32,091 nt of DNA. It comes from Ligilactobacillus saerimneri DSM 16049. Lineage in GTDB: Bacteria; Bacillota; Bacilli; Lactobacillales; Lactobacillaceae. The stretch lies in NCBI RefSeq assembly GCF_000423265.1, contig NZ_KE383995.1, positions 10,206-42,296 of the forward strand. The letters run 5' to 3'. Below the pieces are notes generated by a model. It worked only from the letters and a program-made list of their open reading frames with translations, ran no database searches and was not told the DNA's origin. A program made the translations under genes and the position numbers. Shown here one piece after another: positions 25,682-32,091 of this stretch. Numbering within the stretch: position 1 is the first letter of the stretch; every line of letters begins with the position of its first letter.

Positions 25682-26137
25682 ATGAAACCAGTTAAGTGGG
25701 AACCAATTAATAAAAAGAAGTTAATTGTTTGCAGTGGCTATTGCTTAGTGGAGTTTGTTGCTTCATTAGTATTTTTATTTTCATATACCACTCGACCAAC
25801 AATTACAGATCTTTTTTGTTATACAGGGATCATTATGATGATTTTATGGTGGCCGACTATCGTAACAATTAATGTTATAGAAAAGCGTAATGGTGGAATG
25901 TTATTCAGTTACGAATTGATAGAAAGCTGGCGTAAGAAAACAATAAAGGAAAAAGTAATAACGATCGTAATTTGTATCATTATACTGATCCTTATACCAC
26001 CAGTACTATTTGTATTGATGTATATTTATGGAATGATTGAAAAGTTGCTTGATTTTTTTGTTCAGCTTGTTTTTTGGGGATTCTTCTTTGGAATAGCTGG
26101 ATTTATTATCCTTATAGGAAAGATTTTTCACTTATAG
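25682..26137 (+). CDS. Small multi-pass membrane protein of unknown function
   Basis: This protein of 151 residues has four hydrophobic segments (about 17-35, 43-62, 90-112, 122-148) and a basic central loop (ESWRKKTIKEK). I do not recognise the family. The ribosome binding site AGGAGGGAG is strong. The gene is AT-rich compared with the core genes, stands alone between divergently read neighbours, and ends at a bidirectional terminator. It could be a recent acquisition or a lineage-specific gene. Confidence 0.75.
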   Translation: MKPVKWEPINKKKLIVCSGYCLVEFVASLVFLFSYTTRPTITDLFCYTGIIMMILWWPTIVTINVIEKRNGGMLFSYELIESWRKKTIKEKVITIVICIIILILIPPVLFVLMYIYGMIEKLLDFFVQLVFWGFFFGIAGFIILIGKIFHL

Positions 26138-26145
26138 CATAGCAA

Positions 26146-26190
26146 AACGAGGTTAAGAGAAAGATTTGCTTTCTCTCAACCTCGTTGTTT
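26146..26190. terminator. Bidirectional terminator between the membrane protein and the XRE-like gene
   Basis: AACGAGGTT (26146-26154) pairs with AACCTCGTT (26178-26186), then a mismatch and AGAGAAA/TTTCTCT. GTTT follows on the + strand and TTTTGC on the - strand. Confidence 0.8.
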
Positions 26191-26250
26191 ATTGTGTCAA
26201 CTTTATCCTAGCTTAGCTAAGCGACTTGCCATAATTTTATAAAGGAATAA

Positions 26251-27018
26251 CTAGTCTGGATCAGGAGTATTTACTTTTTCAATTAAGCGGGGTGCACTTG
26301 TGATAATAGGATCAACTTTTTTATCAAATTCATATGTAATATGCAGTGCACATTGTGACCAGTCGATTCCAGGGAGAGTTAATAGATGAGCGTGAATATA
26401 ACTGCTAATCGTGGATTGGATTTGATTCATTAACTCCTCACGAAAACCTGGTGTCAGAGTTTCATTCCAGAAAGCAAAAAATTCTCGGCGTTCGATGGCA
26501 GTTACCTCATGGAGCGGGTCGCCCAAAACAATATAAAAATCAATATCTTGCGAGGGTTGGAAAAGGTTGTCGCTGAAGTCACTTTCTGGATGAGGTAAAA
26601 GTTTGAGGGGTGCTTCCATAACAGCACTTAGCTCAAAAACTCGTTTGGTTAAACCTGTTATTGAGGTACCACTCTGTTTAACAACATATAAGTTCAAATA
26701 AAAGGCAGAGATTTGAAAATTTTCATTAACTGGTAACAGACCATCATTGATTTCTGTATAAAAATTATCTGCACAATAGAAATCTACATCAGTATTGACA
26801 CTGACAGTTACGTCAAATGGGAGATATTCGAAAAAGTCTGCCGGTTTGATATTCAAATAACGACACAGTAGGTCGACAGTTGCGAAGGGGATAGCTGTGT
26901 CGTTGTTATTTACAATTTCGTCAAGAACATTGCGGGATAATTCAGGAATATCTTGTGCAACACGGGCGTTTTTTAAGCCGCGTTCATTTAAAATTTCTTG
27001 CAATCGATTGCGTAACAT
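26251..27018 (-). CDS. XRE-like helix-turn-helix protein with an uncharacterised C-terminal domain
   Basis: This protein of 255 residues has an N-terminal Cro/C1-type helix-turn-helix at about 1-62 (LQEILNERGLKNARVAQDI, then FATVDLLCRYLNIKPADFFEYLP). The remaining 190 residues have mixed alpha/beta character and do not match a family I know. The ATG follows GGAGG on the - strand. Upstream at 27043-27075 is a loose dyad (TGGTACA...TGACCA) that could be its own operator. A stand-alone regulator of unknown target; proximity to the decayed region and tRNA-Leu suggests it may come from a mobile element. Confidence 0.75.
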   Translation of the reverse strand: MLRNRLQEILNERGLKNARVAQDIPELSRNVLDEIVNNNDTAIPFATVDLLCRYLNIKPADFFEYLPFDVTVSVNTDVDFYCADNFYTEINDGLLPVNENFQISAFYLNLYVVKQSGTSITGLTKRVFELSAVMEAPLKLLPHPESDFSDNLFQPSQDIDFYIVLGDPLHEVTAIERREFFAFWNETLTPGFREELMNQIQSTISSYIHAHLLTLPGIDWSQCALHITYEFDKKVDPIITSAPRLIEKVNTPDPD

Positions 27019-27094
27019 GATTTAACCTCCACATTATTAACCTAATGGTACAATATATTGGCATTTATGACCATATTAATGAAGGACTTTCTAG

Positions 27095-27127
27095 CACCCA
27101 CCAACACTGGCGAAAACGTAAATTATG
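27095..27127 (+). repeat. Copy 1 of a 33-base imperfect direct repeat
   Basis: It starts CACCCACCAACACTGG and ends AAATTATG; 28 of 33 bases match copy 2 at 27707-27739, 612 bases away. Confidence 0.75.
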
Positions 27128-27166
27128 CCCTAACAAGTCAAATGTAACTCTAGTGACATTTTCCGC

Positions 27167-27307
27167 TTAATCATGCGATTTTTTGGGGAGTGGTAAAACG
27201 TCTTTTGCTTGTTCGAACGATTCATCGTGTGCTGTGTCAGCAGTAAAATAAACAGAATCATGGAAGGTACCTTCTTCCCGCACGAGTCCAAGATAGTGTT
27301 TCTTGGC
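27167..27307 (-). pseudogene. Decayed gene fragment (C-terminal stump)
   Basis: The - strand has 46 codons ending at TAA. The peptide includes HYLGLVREEGTFHDSVYFTA and ends LPLPKKSHD, which reads like ordinary protein. There is a stop codon directly upstream in frame and no start with a ribosome binding site, so only the 3' end remains. The family is not recognised. Confidence 0.4.
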
Positions 27308-27421
27308 TTAAAGTGTGCTTCCTTATTGTAACATGGACAACTACGTGCTTAAATAAACTTAATAAAGTAATTACACCAGTGTGCACGTTCGGAGTAGTGA
27401 CCCGGACAACCAGCTGGCATA

Positions 27422-27447
27422 GGGCCTCTTAACCGAGGCTCTTTTTT
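27422..27447 (+). terminator. Orphan terminator
   Basis: GGGCCTC pairs with GAGGCTC (one G-T pair) around TTAACC and is followed by six T. No intact gene precedes it on this strand. Confidence 0.75.
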
Positions 27448-27515
27448 ATTCGTCTATAATTGCGACATGATTACAGATGTAAATAAAAATGTATAGAGTA
27501 CCATAGCTCTTTATA

Positions 27516-27543
27516 CCAGCCCCTGCTAGGACTGGCTTTTTTT
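27516..27543 (+). terminator. Orphan terminator
   Basis: CCAGCCC pairs with GGACTGG (one mismatch), followed by C and seven T. No gene precedes it. Confidence 0.7.
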
Positions 27544-27557
27544 ATATCTCAGACAAT

Positions 27558-27580
27558 AAAAAAACCGTCTATTAAGACGG
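27558..27580 (-). terminator. Orphan terminator, - strand
   Basis: CCGTCT (27565-27570) pairs with AGACGG (27575-27580). Seven U follow on the - strand. Confidence 0.75.
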
Positions 27581-27706
27581 CACTTTTAAACAGTCGTATT
27601 GATAGCCGGTTGTATTTTTTGCAACAGTCGTGCAACAGTTTATCAAAAAACTAGTATTTTTCAGTGTTAAGTAAAAATAAAAATGCCGGCATGACGGGCT
27701 TTTTGA

Positions 27707-27739
27707 CACCCACCAACACCGGAAAAAATGGAAATTATG
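27707..27739 (+). repeat. Copy 2 of a 33-base imperfect direct repeat
   Basis: It starts CACCCACCAACACCGG and ends AAATTATG; it has five mismatches to copy 1. Confidence 0.75.
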
Positions 27740-27817
27740 TTACAAAAAGATGATACCAGGACAACAAAACAACAATTAGGACAACAAAAGCATTCTTTTT
27801 AACACTTTATAAAACGA

Positions 27818-27843
27818 AAGAACGTTGATTTATCAACGTTCTT
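27818..27843 (-). terminator. Terminator of tRNA-Leu
   Basis: AAGAACGTTGA (27818-27828) pairs perfectly with TCAACGTTCTT (27833-27843). On the - strand it is followed by TTTCGTTTT, and it lies 32 bases after the tRNA 3' end. Confidence 0.8.
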
Positions 27844-27875
27844 ACTTTCTAATTCGTTATAATTTTTTATCAAAA

Positions 27876-27959
27876 TGCCCTCGGCAGGAGTCGAACCTGT
27901 ACTGGGAAATCCCAACAGCGACCTGAACGCTGCGCGTCTGCCAATTCCGCCACGAGGGC
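27876..27959 (-). tRNA. tRNA-Leu (anticodon CAG)
   Basis: The - strand folds as a class II tRNA. The acceptor strands GCCCTCG and CGAGGGC pair, with discriminator A. The anticodon stem CAGCG/CGCTG encloses TTCAGGT, with CAG at 27923-27925. The variable arm TTGGGATTTCCCAG is long, as in tRNA-Leu. The T arm is CAGGTTCGACTCCTG. CCA is not encoded. Confidence 0.96.
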
Positions 27960-28058
27960 AACAAATAACTTACTTGATATAGTATACAAAACCAGTTAGG
28001 CTTTGTCCAATCTTTTTTAGAATTTTTCCATAGGGTAAGATAGCCATTATACCTTTGT

Positions 28059-28087
28059 TTGCGTTTGCAATATGGTAACATTATAAT
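28059..28087 (+). promoter_or_regulatory. Promoter of the oligoendopeptidase F gene
   Basis: TTGCGT (28059-28064), a 17-base spacer and TATAAT (28082-28087) lie 33 bases before the start codon. Confidence 0.75.
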
Positions 28088-28119
28088 GAGATAAATTTAA
28101 TGTTTTAAGGAGAAAAGAT

Positions 28120-29907
28120 ATGAAATATGCACTTAATTGGGACTTAGATTCCATCTTTGCCGGGGGAAGCAATTCACCAGCGTTACAAGCAGAACTGCAA
28201 CATTTGCAAACACAGATCCACCAGTATCACCAGGCGGTTGTAACCTTTACCCCTAATACAGATACGGAAGAAGCAGATCTCAAAGCTTTATTAGCTTTGG
28301 CAGAGGAGATTGAGAAAAACTTCGCTGAGTGTGGTGCCTTTATCGAAGCTTTGAATTCAGCTGACATCCACGATCAAAAAGCCAAGTTATTAACCGGACA
28401 ATTATATGGTCAAATGCCCGCCTGGCAACTGGCACAAACGGGATTGAAGAAAAAATTTGCCAGTTATACCGCGACTGCATGGCACGCTTTGATGCAACAT
28501 TTTGCCCCGGTCGCTTTCCGGTTAAGTGAGATGCGTCGTGACGGCCAAGAATTACTCGATGAAAATGCCGAAAATATCATCAATACTTTGAACCTGGACG
28601 GGCAAAGCGCCTGGAGTCAGCATTATGACACAATCGTTGCTGGGATCCAGATCCCATTCCAAGGTCAACAGCTATCTGCTGGGCAGGCTTTCAACATGAT
28701 GATGGCGAGTCCGGACGCTAAGGTACGCCAAGAATTATTTGCTAAATGGGAACAAGCCTGGAGTGCGCAAGCAGCAGTTTTTGCCGACACATTGAATCAC
28801 CTTGACGGCTTCCGGCTGAATAATTATCGCCTCCACGGGGTGGATGATTTCATGAAAGAACCGCTCGAATATAACCGTATCGACCAGGAAACGCTCACCG
28901 CTATGTGGGACACAGTTGCTCGTAATAAGCAACCATTAGTGGATTTCTTGACTAGAAAAGCACAACTCTTTGGTAAAGAAAAAATGGAGTGGCAAGACCA
29001 AGATGCCCCAGTGCTTCTAGGGAATTTCAAAGAACGCCGGTATACTTTTGATGAAGCTGCTGACTTTATCGTTGCTAATTTCAACAAATTCTCGCCTAAG
29101 ATGGCGACTTTGGCCCAGCGAGCATTTGATAATGCTTGGATTGAAGCAGAGGATCGTCCCGGAAAGCGGCCCGGAGGCTACTGCACCAGCTTGCCTAAGC
29201 TACAAGAATCACGGATCTTCATGACTTATGGTGAGTCGGTCAACGAAGTTGCCACCCTGGCACACGAATTAGGACATGCTTTCCACAGTGATGTGATGTG
29301 GGATCTTCCTAGTTTGAATCAAGACTACGCAATGAATGTAGCTGAAACAGCTAGCACCTTTGCGGAGTTGATCGTGGCCGATGCCACTTTACGGGAAGCA
29401 CAAACTGATGAAGAACGGATCAACCTTTTAGATGTTAAGATTCAAAATGCCGTAGCAATGTTTATGAATATTCATGCGCGGTTCATCTTTGAGCAAAACT
29501 TCTATGCTGCCCGTCAAAAAGGACTGGTCGCTGCTGATGACATCACGCGGATGATGGTGGAAGCCCAACAAGAAGCTTATGCCAATGGCTTAGCAACGTA
29601 CCACCCACATTTCTGGGCCGCTAAGTTACACTTCTTCATTGATGATGTTCCTTTCTATAACTTCCCATATACTTTTGGTTACCTCTTTAGTTTAGGGATT
29701 TATGCCCGCGCACAGCAACACGGTCCAGGATTTGAGGACCAATACATCGCCTTGTTGCGGGATACTGCCAGCATGACTACCGAAGATCTGGCTCAAAAGC
29801 ACTTAGGAGTGGATCTTCACCAAGCTGATTTTTGGCAAGCTGGCATCGACATGGTTCTGCACGATATCCAGACTTTCATGCAATTAACAGAAAAGTACGT
29901 ACAATAA
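28120..29907 (+). CDS. pepF: M3 family oligoendopeptidase F
   Basis: This cytoplasmic zinc peptidase cleaves short peptides (about 7-17 residues) and takes part in peptide use and turnover. The 595 residues are the expected length for the PepF group of M3. The zinc site is HELGHAFHSDV (HExxH) near residues 384-394, and the third ligand Glu lies in AETASTFAEL about 25 residues later. YARAQQHGPGFEDQY near the C-terminus is typical of the family's substrate-closing helices. The ATG follows AAGGAG. It has its own promoter; no clear terminator separates it from the universal stress gene, which nevertheless has a promoter of its own. Confidence 0.93.
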   Translation: MKYALNWDLDSIFAGGSNSPALQAELQHLQTQIHQYHQAVVTFTPNTDTEEADLKALLALAEEIEKNFAECGAFIEALNSADIHDQKAKLLTGQLYGQMPAWQLAQTGLKKKFASYTATAWHALMQHFAPVAFRLSEMRRDGQELLDENAENIINTLNLDGQSAWSQHYDTIVAGIQIPFQGQQLSAGQAFNMMMASPDAKVRQELFAKWEQAWSAQAAVFADTLNHLDGFRLNNYRLHGVDDFMKEPLEYNRIDQETLTAMWDTVARNKQPLVDFLTRKAQLFGKEKMEWQDQDAPVLLGNFKERRYTFDEAADFIVANFNKFSPKMATLAQRAFDNAWIEAEDRPGKRPGGYCTSLPKLQESRIFMTYGESVNEVATLAHELGHAFHSDVMWDLPSLNQDYAMNVAETASTFAELIVADATLREAQTDEERINLLDVKIQNAVAMFMNIHARFIFEQNFYAARQKGLVAADDITRMMVEAQQEAYANGLATYHPHFWAAKLHFFIDDVPFYNFPYTFGYLFSLGIYARAQQHGPGFEDQYIALLRDTASMTTEDLAQKHLGVDLHQADFWQAGIDMVLHDIQTFMQLTEKYVQ

Positions 29908-29958
29908 GCTCGGGTACCTAAATTAATTTGGAATAGATTAAATTTCAGCAGGGAATTA

Positions 29959-29967
29959 TGATAAAAT
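29959..29967 (+). promoter_or_regulatory. Extended -10 promoter of the universal stress gene
   Basis: TGATAAAAT (TGn plus TAAAAT) lies 38 bases before the start. It is the same nine-base element as in front of pepV. Confidence 0.55.
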
Positions 29968-30004
29968 ATAACTAAAGAATGGACTCTAGATAGGAGTGAT
30001 TTGG

Positions 30005-30451
30005 TTGGAACAACAATATAAAAATATTCTGGTACCAGTTGATGGGTCAGAAATTGCTGAGAAAGCATTAGAAACAGCGATCGAAATTGCCAAGCGGAAC
30101 GAAGCACATTTGGATATCTTAAATGTTATCGAATTGAAGCAGTTCTCTGTCAGCTATGCCGGAATGGTTGATACAAATGGTGATGTTGTTTACCAAACAT
30201 TTGAAGATGTTGAAAACTATCTTGAAGAATTAAAAGAAGAGGTTATTAAGCGGGACCAAAAAGACGTGAGTGTTCATGTACGCTTTGGGTCGCCACGGAC
30301 AGTTATTGCCCAGGAATTCCCTAATGATCATCATACTGATATGATTGTCATGGGACCAACGGGCTTAAACCCTGTTGAACGGGTCTTAGTCGGGGCCGTT
30401 ACTGACTATGTAACCCGGGTGGCCGCTTGTGATGTGATGATTGCCCGTTAA
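30005..30451 (+). CDS. Universal stress protein (UspA family)
   Basis: This small cytosolic protein of 148 residues has one Usp domain. The first strand is NILVPVDGSEIAEKALETAI. The ATP-loop G-2X-G-9X-G(S/T) appears as GPTGLNPVERVLVGA: the spacing is kept, but the final S/T is Ala, so nucleotide binding may be weakened. The frame opens at GTG 29996, but that codon overlaps the Shine-Dalgarno sequence TAGGAG (29991-29996). The TTG at 30005, 8 bases further on, is the likelier start. An extended -10 promoter and a terminator (30510-30537) make it monocistronic. Confidence 0.9.
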   Translation: MEQQYKNILVPVDGSEIAEKALETAIEIAKRNEAHLDILNVIELKQFSVSYAGMVDTNGDVVYQTFEDVENYLEELKEEVIKRDQKDVSVHVRFGSPRTVIAQEFPNDHHTDMIVMGPTGLNPVERVLVGAVTDYVTRVAACDVMIAR

Positions 30452-30509
30452 GAGGTATTTATTCTTTGCAAGGATCAAGCGGGAGCATTACCATTTTGGA
30501 TAAGATATA

Positions 30510-30537
30510 AAGAAGTTGAGCTATTCAGCTTCTTTTT
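30510..30537 (+). terminator. Terminator after the universal stress gene
   Basis: AAGAAGTTGA (30510-30519) pairs with TCAGCTTCTT (30525-30534), with one G-T pair, and is followed by T-rich sequence. Confidence 0.85.
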
Positions 30538-30567
30538 AATTTAAGCCAGAAAGGCAGGAACAAAAGA

Positions 30568-30906
30568 ATGACTTTTCAGACAGTGTTGGTAGTCTGTTTG
30601 TGGATGACAATCCTGACTTTAATCGTTTTTAATGCATGGTTACGGCAGGAAATCAAGCGGGAACAGCGTAAAATTGATATGTTTAAGTCCCACCAGGTCA
30701 GTAAAAAGATTGAGCAGAAGTTACACCGTCATGCTTATGAGATCAAGCGTTGGCGGACTTTAAGCCGGATCTTGGCCTTAGTTACCCTGGTAGCATTGGT
30801 GGTAATGGGGACAGCAGAGGGGAGTTACTTTATGATGCTATATCTGTTTTCCCTGACAATCGCTCATACCAACCAGTTATCATTAGCACGCTTTTTTGCT
30901 AAATAA
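30568..30906 (+). CDS. Small membrane protein of unknown function
   Basis: This protein of 112 residues has an N-terminal membrane segment (about 4-23), a basic amphipathic stretch rich in Lys/Arg/Glu (about 24-64), and two C-terminal hydrophobic segments (about 68-84 and 86-100). I do not recognise the family. It is followed 15 bases later by another small membrane protein and then by the LOG-family gene, so the three probably form an operon. Confidence 0.75.
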   Translation: MTFQTVLVVCLWMTILTLIVFNAWLRQEIKREQRKIDMFKSHQVSKKIEQKLHRHAYEIKRWRTLSRILALVTLVALVVMGTAEGSYFMMLYLFSLTIAHTNQLSLARFFAK

Positions 30907-30921
30907 TGCAGGAGGAACATC

Positions 30922-31314
30922 ATGATTAAGCGTTACGGGCGTTTTTTGCTCCACGCAGCCTTACCAGTAGTGATTTTGTTGGCGTTAGTCAACTTGCTTG
31001 ATACTGCCGCATACCGGTATGTGCTGAATTATTTCATAATGAGTAATTATCTATTCTTTTTTCCATTTAATGAAGAGCAAAACTGGCAACAAGAGCAGGC
31101 AACAGTAACTTCACATCAGGAAACCCTGCGGCGGGCGCGCGAAGAATACCAGTTGGAAATGGACTCTGACTCTGAACCTATGACCCGAAGTCGGGCGGAA
31201 GCCCAGGAGCGGAGTATCGTTTTGAGCGACTTATTTATTCAGTTGGCACGCAATGCCTTGCTGGTAATTGTGGCCCCGATTGTCTTTTTGTATCATTATC
31301 TAGGTAAGAATTAA
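30922..31314 (+). CDS. Small membrane protein with an extracytoplasmic or cytosolic charged loop
   Basis: This protein of 130 residues has a basic N-terminus (MIKRYGR), a membrane segment at about 8-25, possibly a second at 32-48, a strongly charged, Glu/Gln/Arg-rich central helix (about 50-100), and a C-terminal membrane segment at about 108-126. The family is not recognised. AGGAGG precedes the ATG. Its position in the same small operon as the gene before it suggests that the two membrane proteins act together. Confidence 0.75.
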   Translation: MIKRYGRFLLHAALPVVILLALVNLLDTAAYRYVLNYFIMSNYLFFFPFNEEQNWQQEQATVTSHQETLRRAREEYQLEMDSDSEPMTRSRAEAQERSIVLSDLFIQLARNALLVIVAPIVFLYHYLGKN

Positions 31315-31342
31315 TTGTATTAGCATAGAGAGGAATCGAATC

Positions 31343-31909
31343 GTGAAAAAAATTTGTGTATTCTGTGGGTCTAATTCCGGTGACGATCAGCAATATCAGG
31401 AGCAAGTCCAGCGTCTAGCCCAGTACCTGAAAACCAGTGCTGCCAGCCTGGTTTATGGAGGTGGTCGCCTGGGCATGATGGGCGAGATTTTTGCGGCTGT
31501 GCGGGCGCAAGGTTGTCCTATTATCGGAATTGTGCCTGAAATCTTGCGCAAGGAGGCGGTGACTGCTGCCCCAGGCGTGACTTTAGAATATGTTAGTGAT
31601 ATGTCGGCGCGAAAAAAGCGGATGTTGGAGTTGGCCGATGCGTTTGTGATCCTGCCAGGAGGTTTAGGTACAATGGAAGAATTCTTCCAAGTTTATTCCT
31701 GGAACCAACTCGGGATCAACCGCAAGCCGATTGTTGTGACTAATATTGATGGTTACTATGACCAGTTACTTGCTTTCTTGCAGGATGTCGTCGACCACGG
31801 TTTCATGCCCCAGGCGAACCTAGATAGTTTGATCGTTACCCAAGATGTGGCCAAGGGCTTAAAAGAAGCGGAAAATTACCGTTATCAAAAAGTAAACAAG
31901 TGGAAATGA
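31343..31909 (+). CDS. LOG-family protein (TIGR00730-type nucleotide phosphoribohydrolase)
   Basis: This Rossmann-fold protein has 188 residues. Landmarks are the N-terminal ICVFCGSNSGDD, VYGGGRLGMMG, the Arg/Lys segment SARKKRMLELADAF, and the family signature PGGLGTMEEF. LOG proteins release free bases from nucleoside 5'-monophosphates (cytokinin riboside or AMP in characterised members); the bacterial housekeeping role is likely nucleotide salvage or turnover. The GTG start follows AGAGAGGA. It is the last gene of a probable three-gene operon and is followed by a terminator. Confidence 0.92.
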   Translation: MKKICVFCGSNSGDDQQYQEQVQRLAQYLKTSAASLVYGGGRLGMMGEIFAAVRAQGCPIIGIVPEILRKEAVTAAPGVTLEYVSDMSARKKRMLELADAFVILPGGLGTMEEFFQVYSWNQLGINRKPIVVTNIDGYYDQLLAFLQDVVDHGFMPQANLDSLIVTQDVAKGLKEAENYRYQKVNKWK

Positions 31910-31917
31910 TTTTAGAT

Positions 31918-31960
31918 TAACAAGTTCTCATTTAAAAAATGAAACTTGTTATTTATTTTT
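31918..31960 (+). terminator. Terminator after the LOG-family gene
   Basis: TTAACAAGTT and TCATTT on the left pair with AATGA and AACTTGTTA on the right (one unpaired base), followed by a T-rich tail. Confidence 0.85.
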
Positions 31961-32021
31961 AATCAGATATAATTATGGCAGATTGTAAAATTTAAGTTGA
32001 ACATTTTAGTGGACAGAAAAA

Positions 32022-32082
32022 CCCATAAAGGTCTTTAATGGTGTCGTTACAACATTCCATTAGAAAGAAGGACCTTTATGGG
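32022..32082 (+). promoter_or_regulatory. Stem-loop covering the transposase start site
   Basis: CCCATAAAGGTC (32022-32033) is the exact reverse complement of GACCTTTATGGG (32071-32082), and AATGG/CCATT extends the pairing inside. The right arm includes the ATG and part of the purine-rich ribosome binding site (AGAAAGAAGGA). In a transcript entering from outside, the stem would hide the start site. Confidence 0.6.
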
Positions 32083-32091
32083 CACCACTAT
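32078..32091 (+). CDS. Start of a transposase gene (partial)
   Basis: ATG at 32078 opens a frame reading M-G-T-T, which is cut by the window end. AGAAAGAAGGA lies just upstream. MGTT is a common start of lactobacillar IS30-type transposases, but four residues cannot prove it. Confidence 0.45.

Larger units (their letters stand above)
27019..27875. other. Gene-poor, decayed stretch beside tRNA-Leu
   Basis: No intact gene is seen in 857 bases. The stretch holds a 33-base imperfect direct repeat, a gene fragment, and four or five terminator-like hairpins on both strands. A further weak one is at 27684-27704 (GCC...GGGC plus T-run). AGGACAACAAAA occurs twice near 27758-27789. The pattern looks like the residue of a mobile element, but no integrase or tRNA-end duplication is visible. 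Confidence 0.5.
31980..32091 (+). mobile_element. Left end of an insertion sequence, probably IS30 family (truncated by the window)
   Basis: From about 31980 the sequence GTAAAATTTAAGTTGAAC, then TAGTGGACAG, looks like the terminal repeat of lactobacillar IS30-type elements. It is followed by a short leader and a start codon within 100 bases, as expected. The other end and any target duplication lie outside the window, so the family is inferred from memory of such ends. Confidence 0.5.

Noticed and set aside
27019-27959. Intact prophage att site at tRNA-Leu
   Set aside because: I looked for a second copy of the tRNA 3' end in the adjacent stretch and found none, and no integrase gene is present in the window.
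27857-28081. 74-codon frame on the - strand
   Set aside because: It runs through tRNA-Leu and has no protein-like features.

Overview
The window looks like chromosomal DNA of a heterofermentative-type lactic acid bacterium in the Lactobacillaceae, most plausibly Limosilactobacillus or a close relative. The reasons are the gene content (D-lactate dehydrogenase, dipeptidase PepV, M3 oligoendopeptidase, an LPXTG protein with a SEC10/PgrA domain, a GH73-LysM wall hydrolase), the SMK-box SAM riboswitch on metK, the T-box on leuS, and tRNA genes without an encoded CCA. The genus is an inference; no rRNA or species-specific marker is present.

Layout. 1-6932: a tRNA-fMet tail and tRNA-Asp, then metK under an SMK box, a six-LysM glucosaminidase, and leuS under a T-box. 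7162-10305: a large coiled-coil LPXTG surface protein. 10519-18467: core metabolism, comprising an amino-acid permease, an RsuA-type pseudouridine synthase, the NAD(P)HX dehydratase nnrD, ldhD divergent from pepV, and a two-gene operon of a class I amidotransferase (C26) plus an APC permease.

18.9-21.9 kb is an AT-rich three-gene cassette on the + strand: an SF1/UvrD-like helicase, a DarT-family ADP-ribosyltransferase, and a protein that strongly resembles the DarT1-associated NADAR ADP-ribosyl-hydrolase antitoxin. It is the best candidate for a defence system here. It is bounded on the right by a short gene-tail remnant and a strong hairpin.

22.1-25.5 kb (- strand) is a second unusual locus. 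It encodes a Tm-1-like (UPF0261) protein and a phosphoenolpyruvate-hydrolase-family TIM barrel, which are the two halves of the plant Tm-1 virus-resistance protein as separate genes. Upstream is a transcription factor made of the same TIM barrel fused to an AraC helix-turn-helix. Two CRE-like sites suggest catabolite control, so the locus is probably metabolic.

25.7-27.9 kb holds an orphan AT-rich membrane protein, an XRE-like regulator, and an 857-base gene-poor stretch beside tRNA-Leu(CAG) with a 33-base imperfect direct repeat, several terminators and a decayed gene fragment. 28.1-31.9 kb returns to core genes (oligoendopeptidase F, universal stress protein, two small membrane proteins, a LOG-family protein). 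The window ends inside what looks like the left end of an IS30-type insertion sequence, whose start codon lies in a stem-loop.
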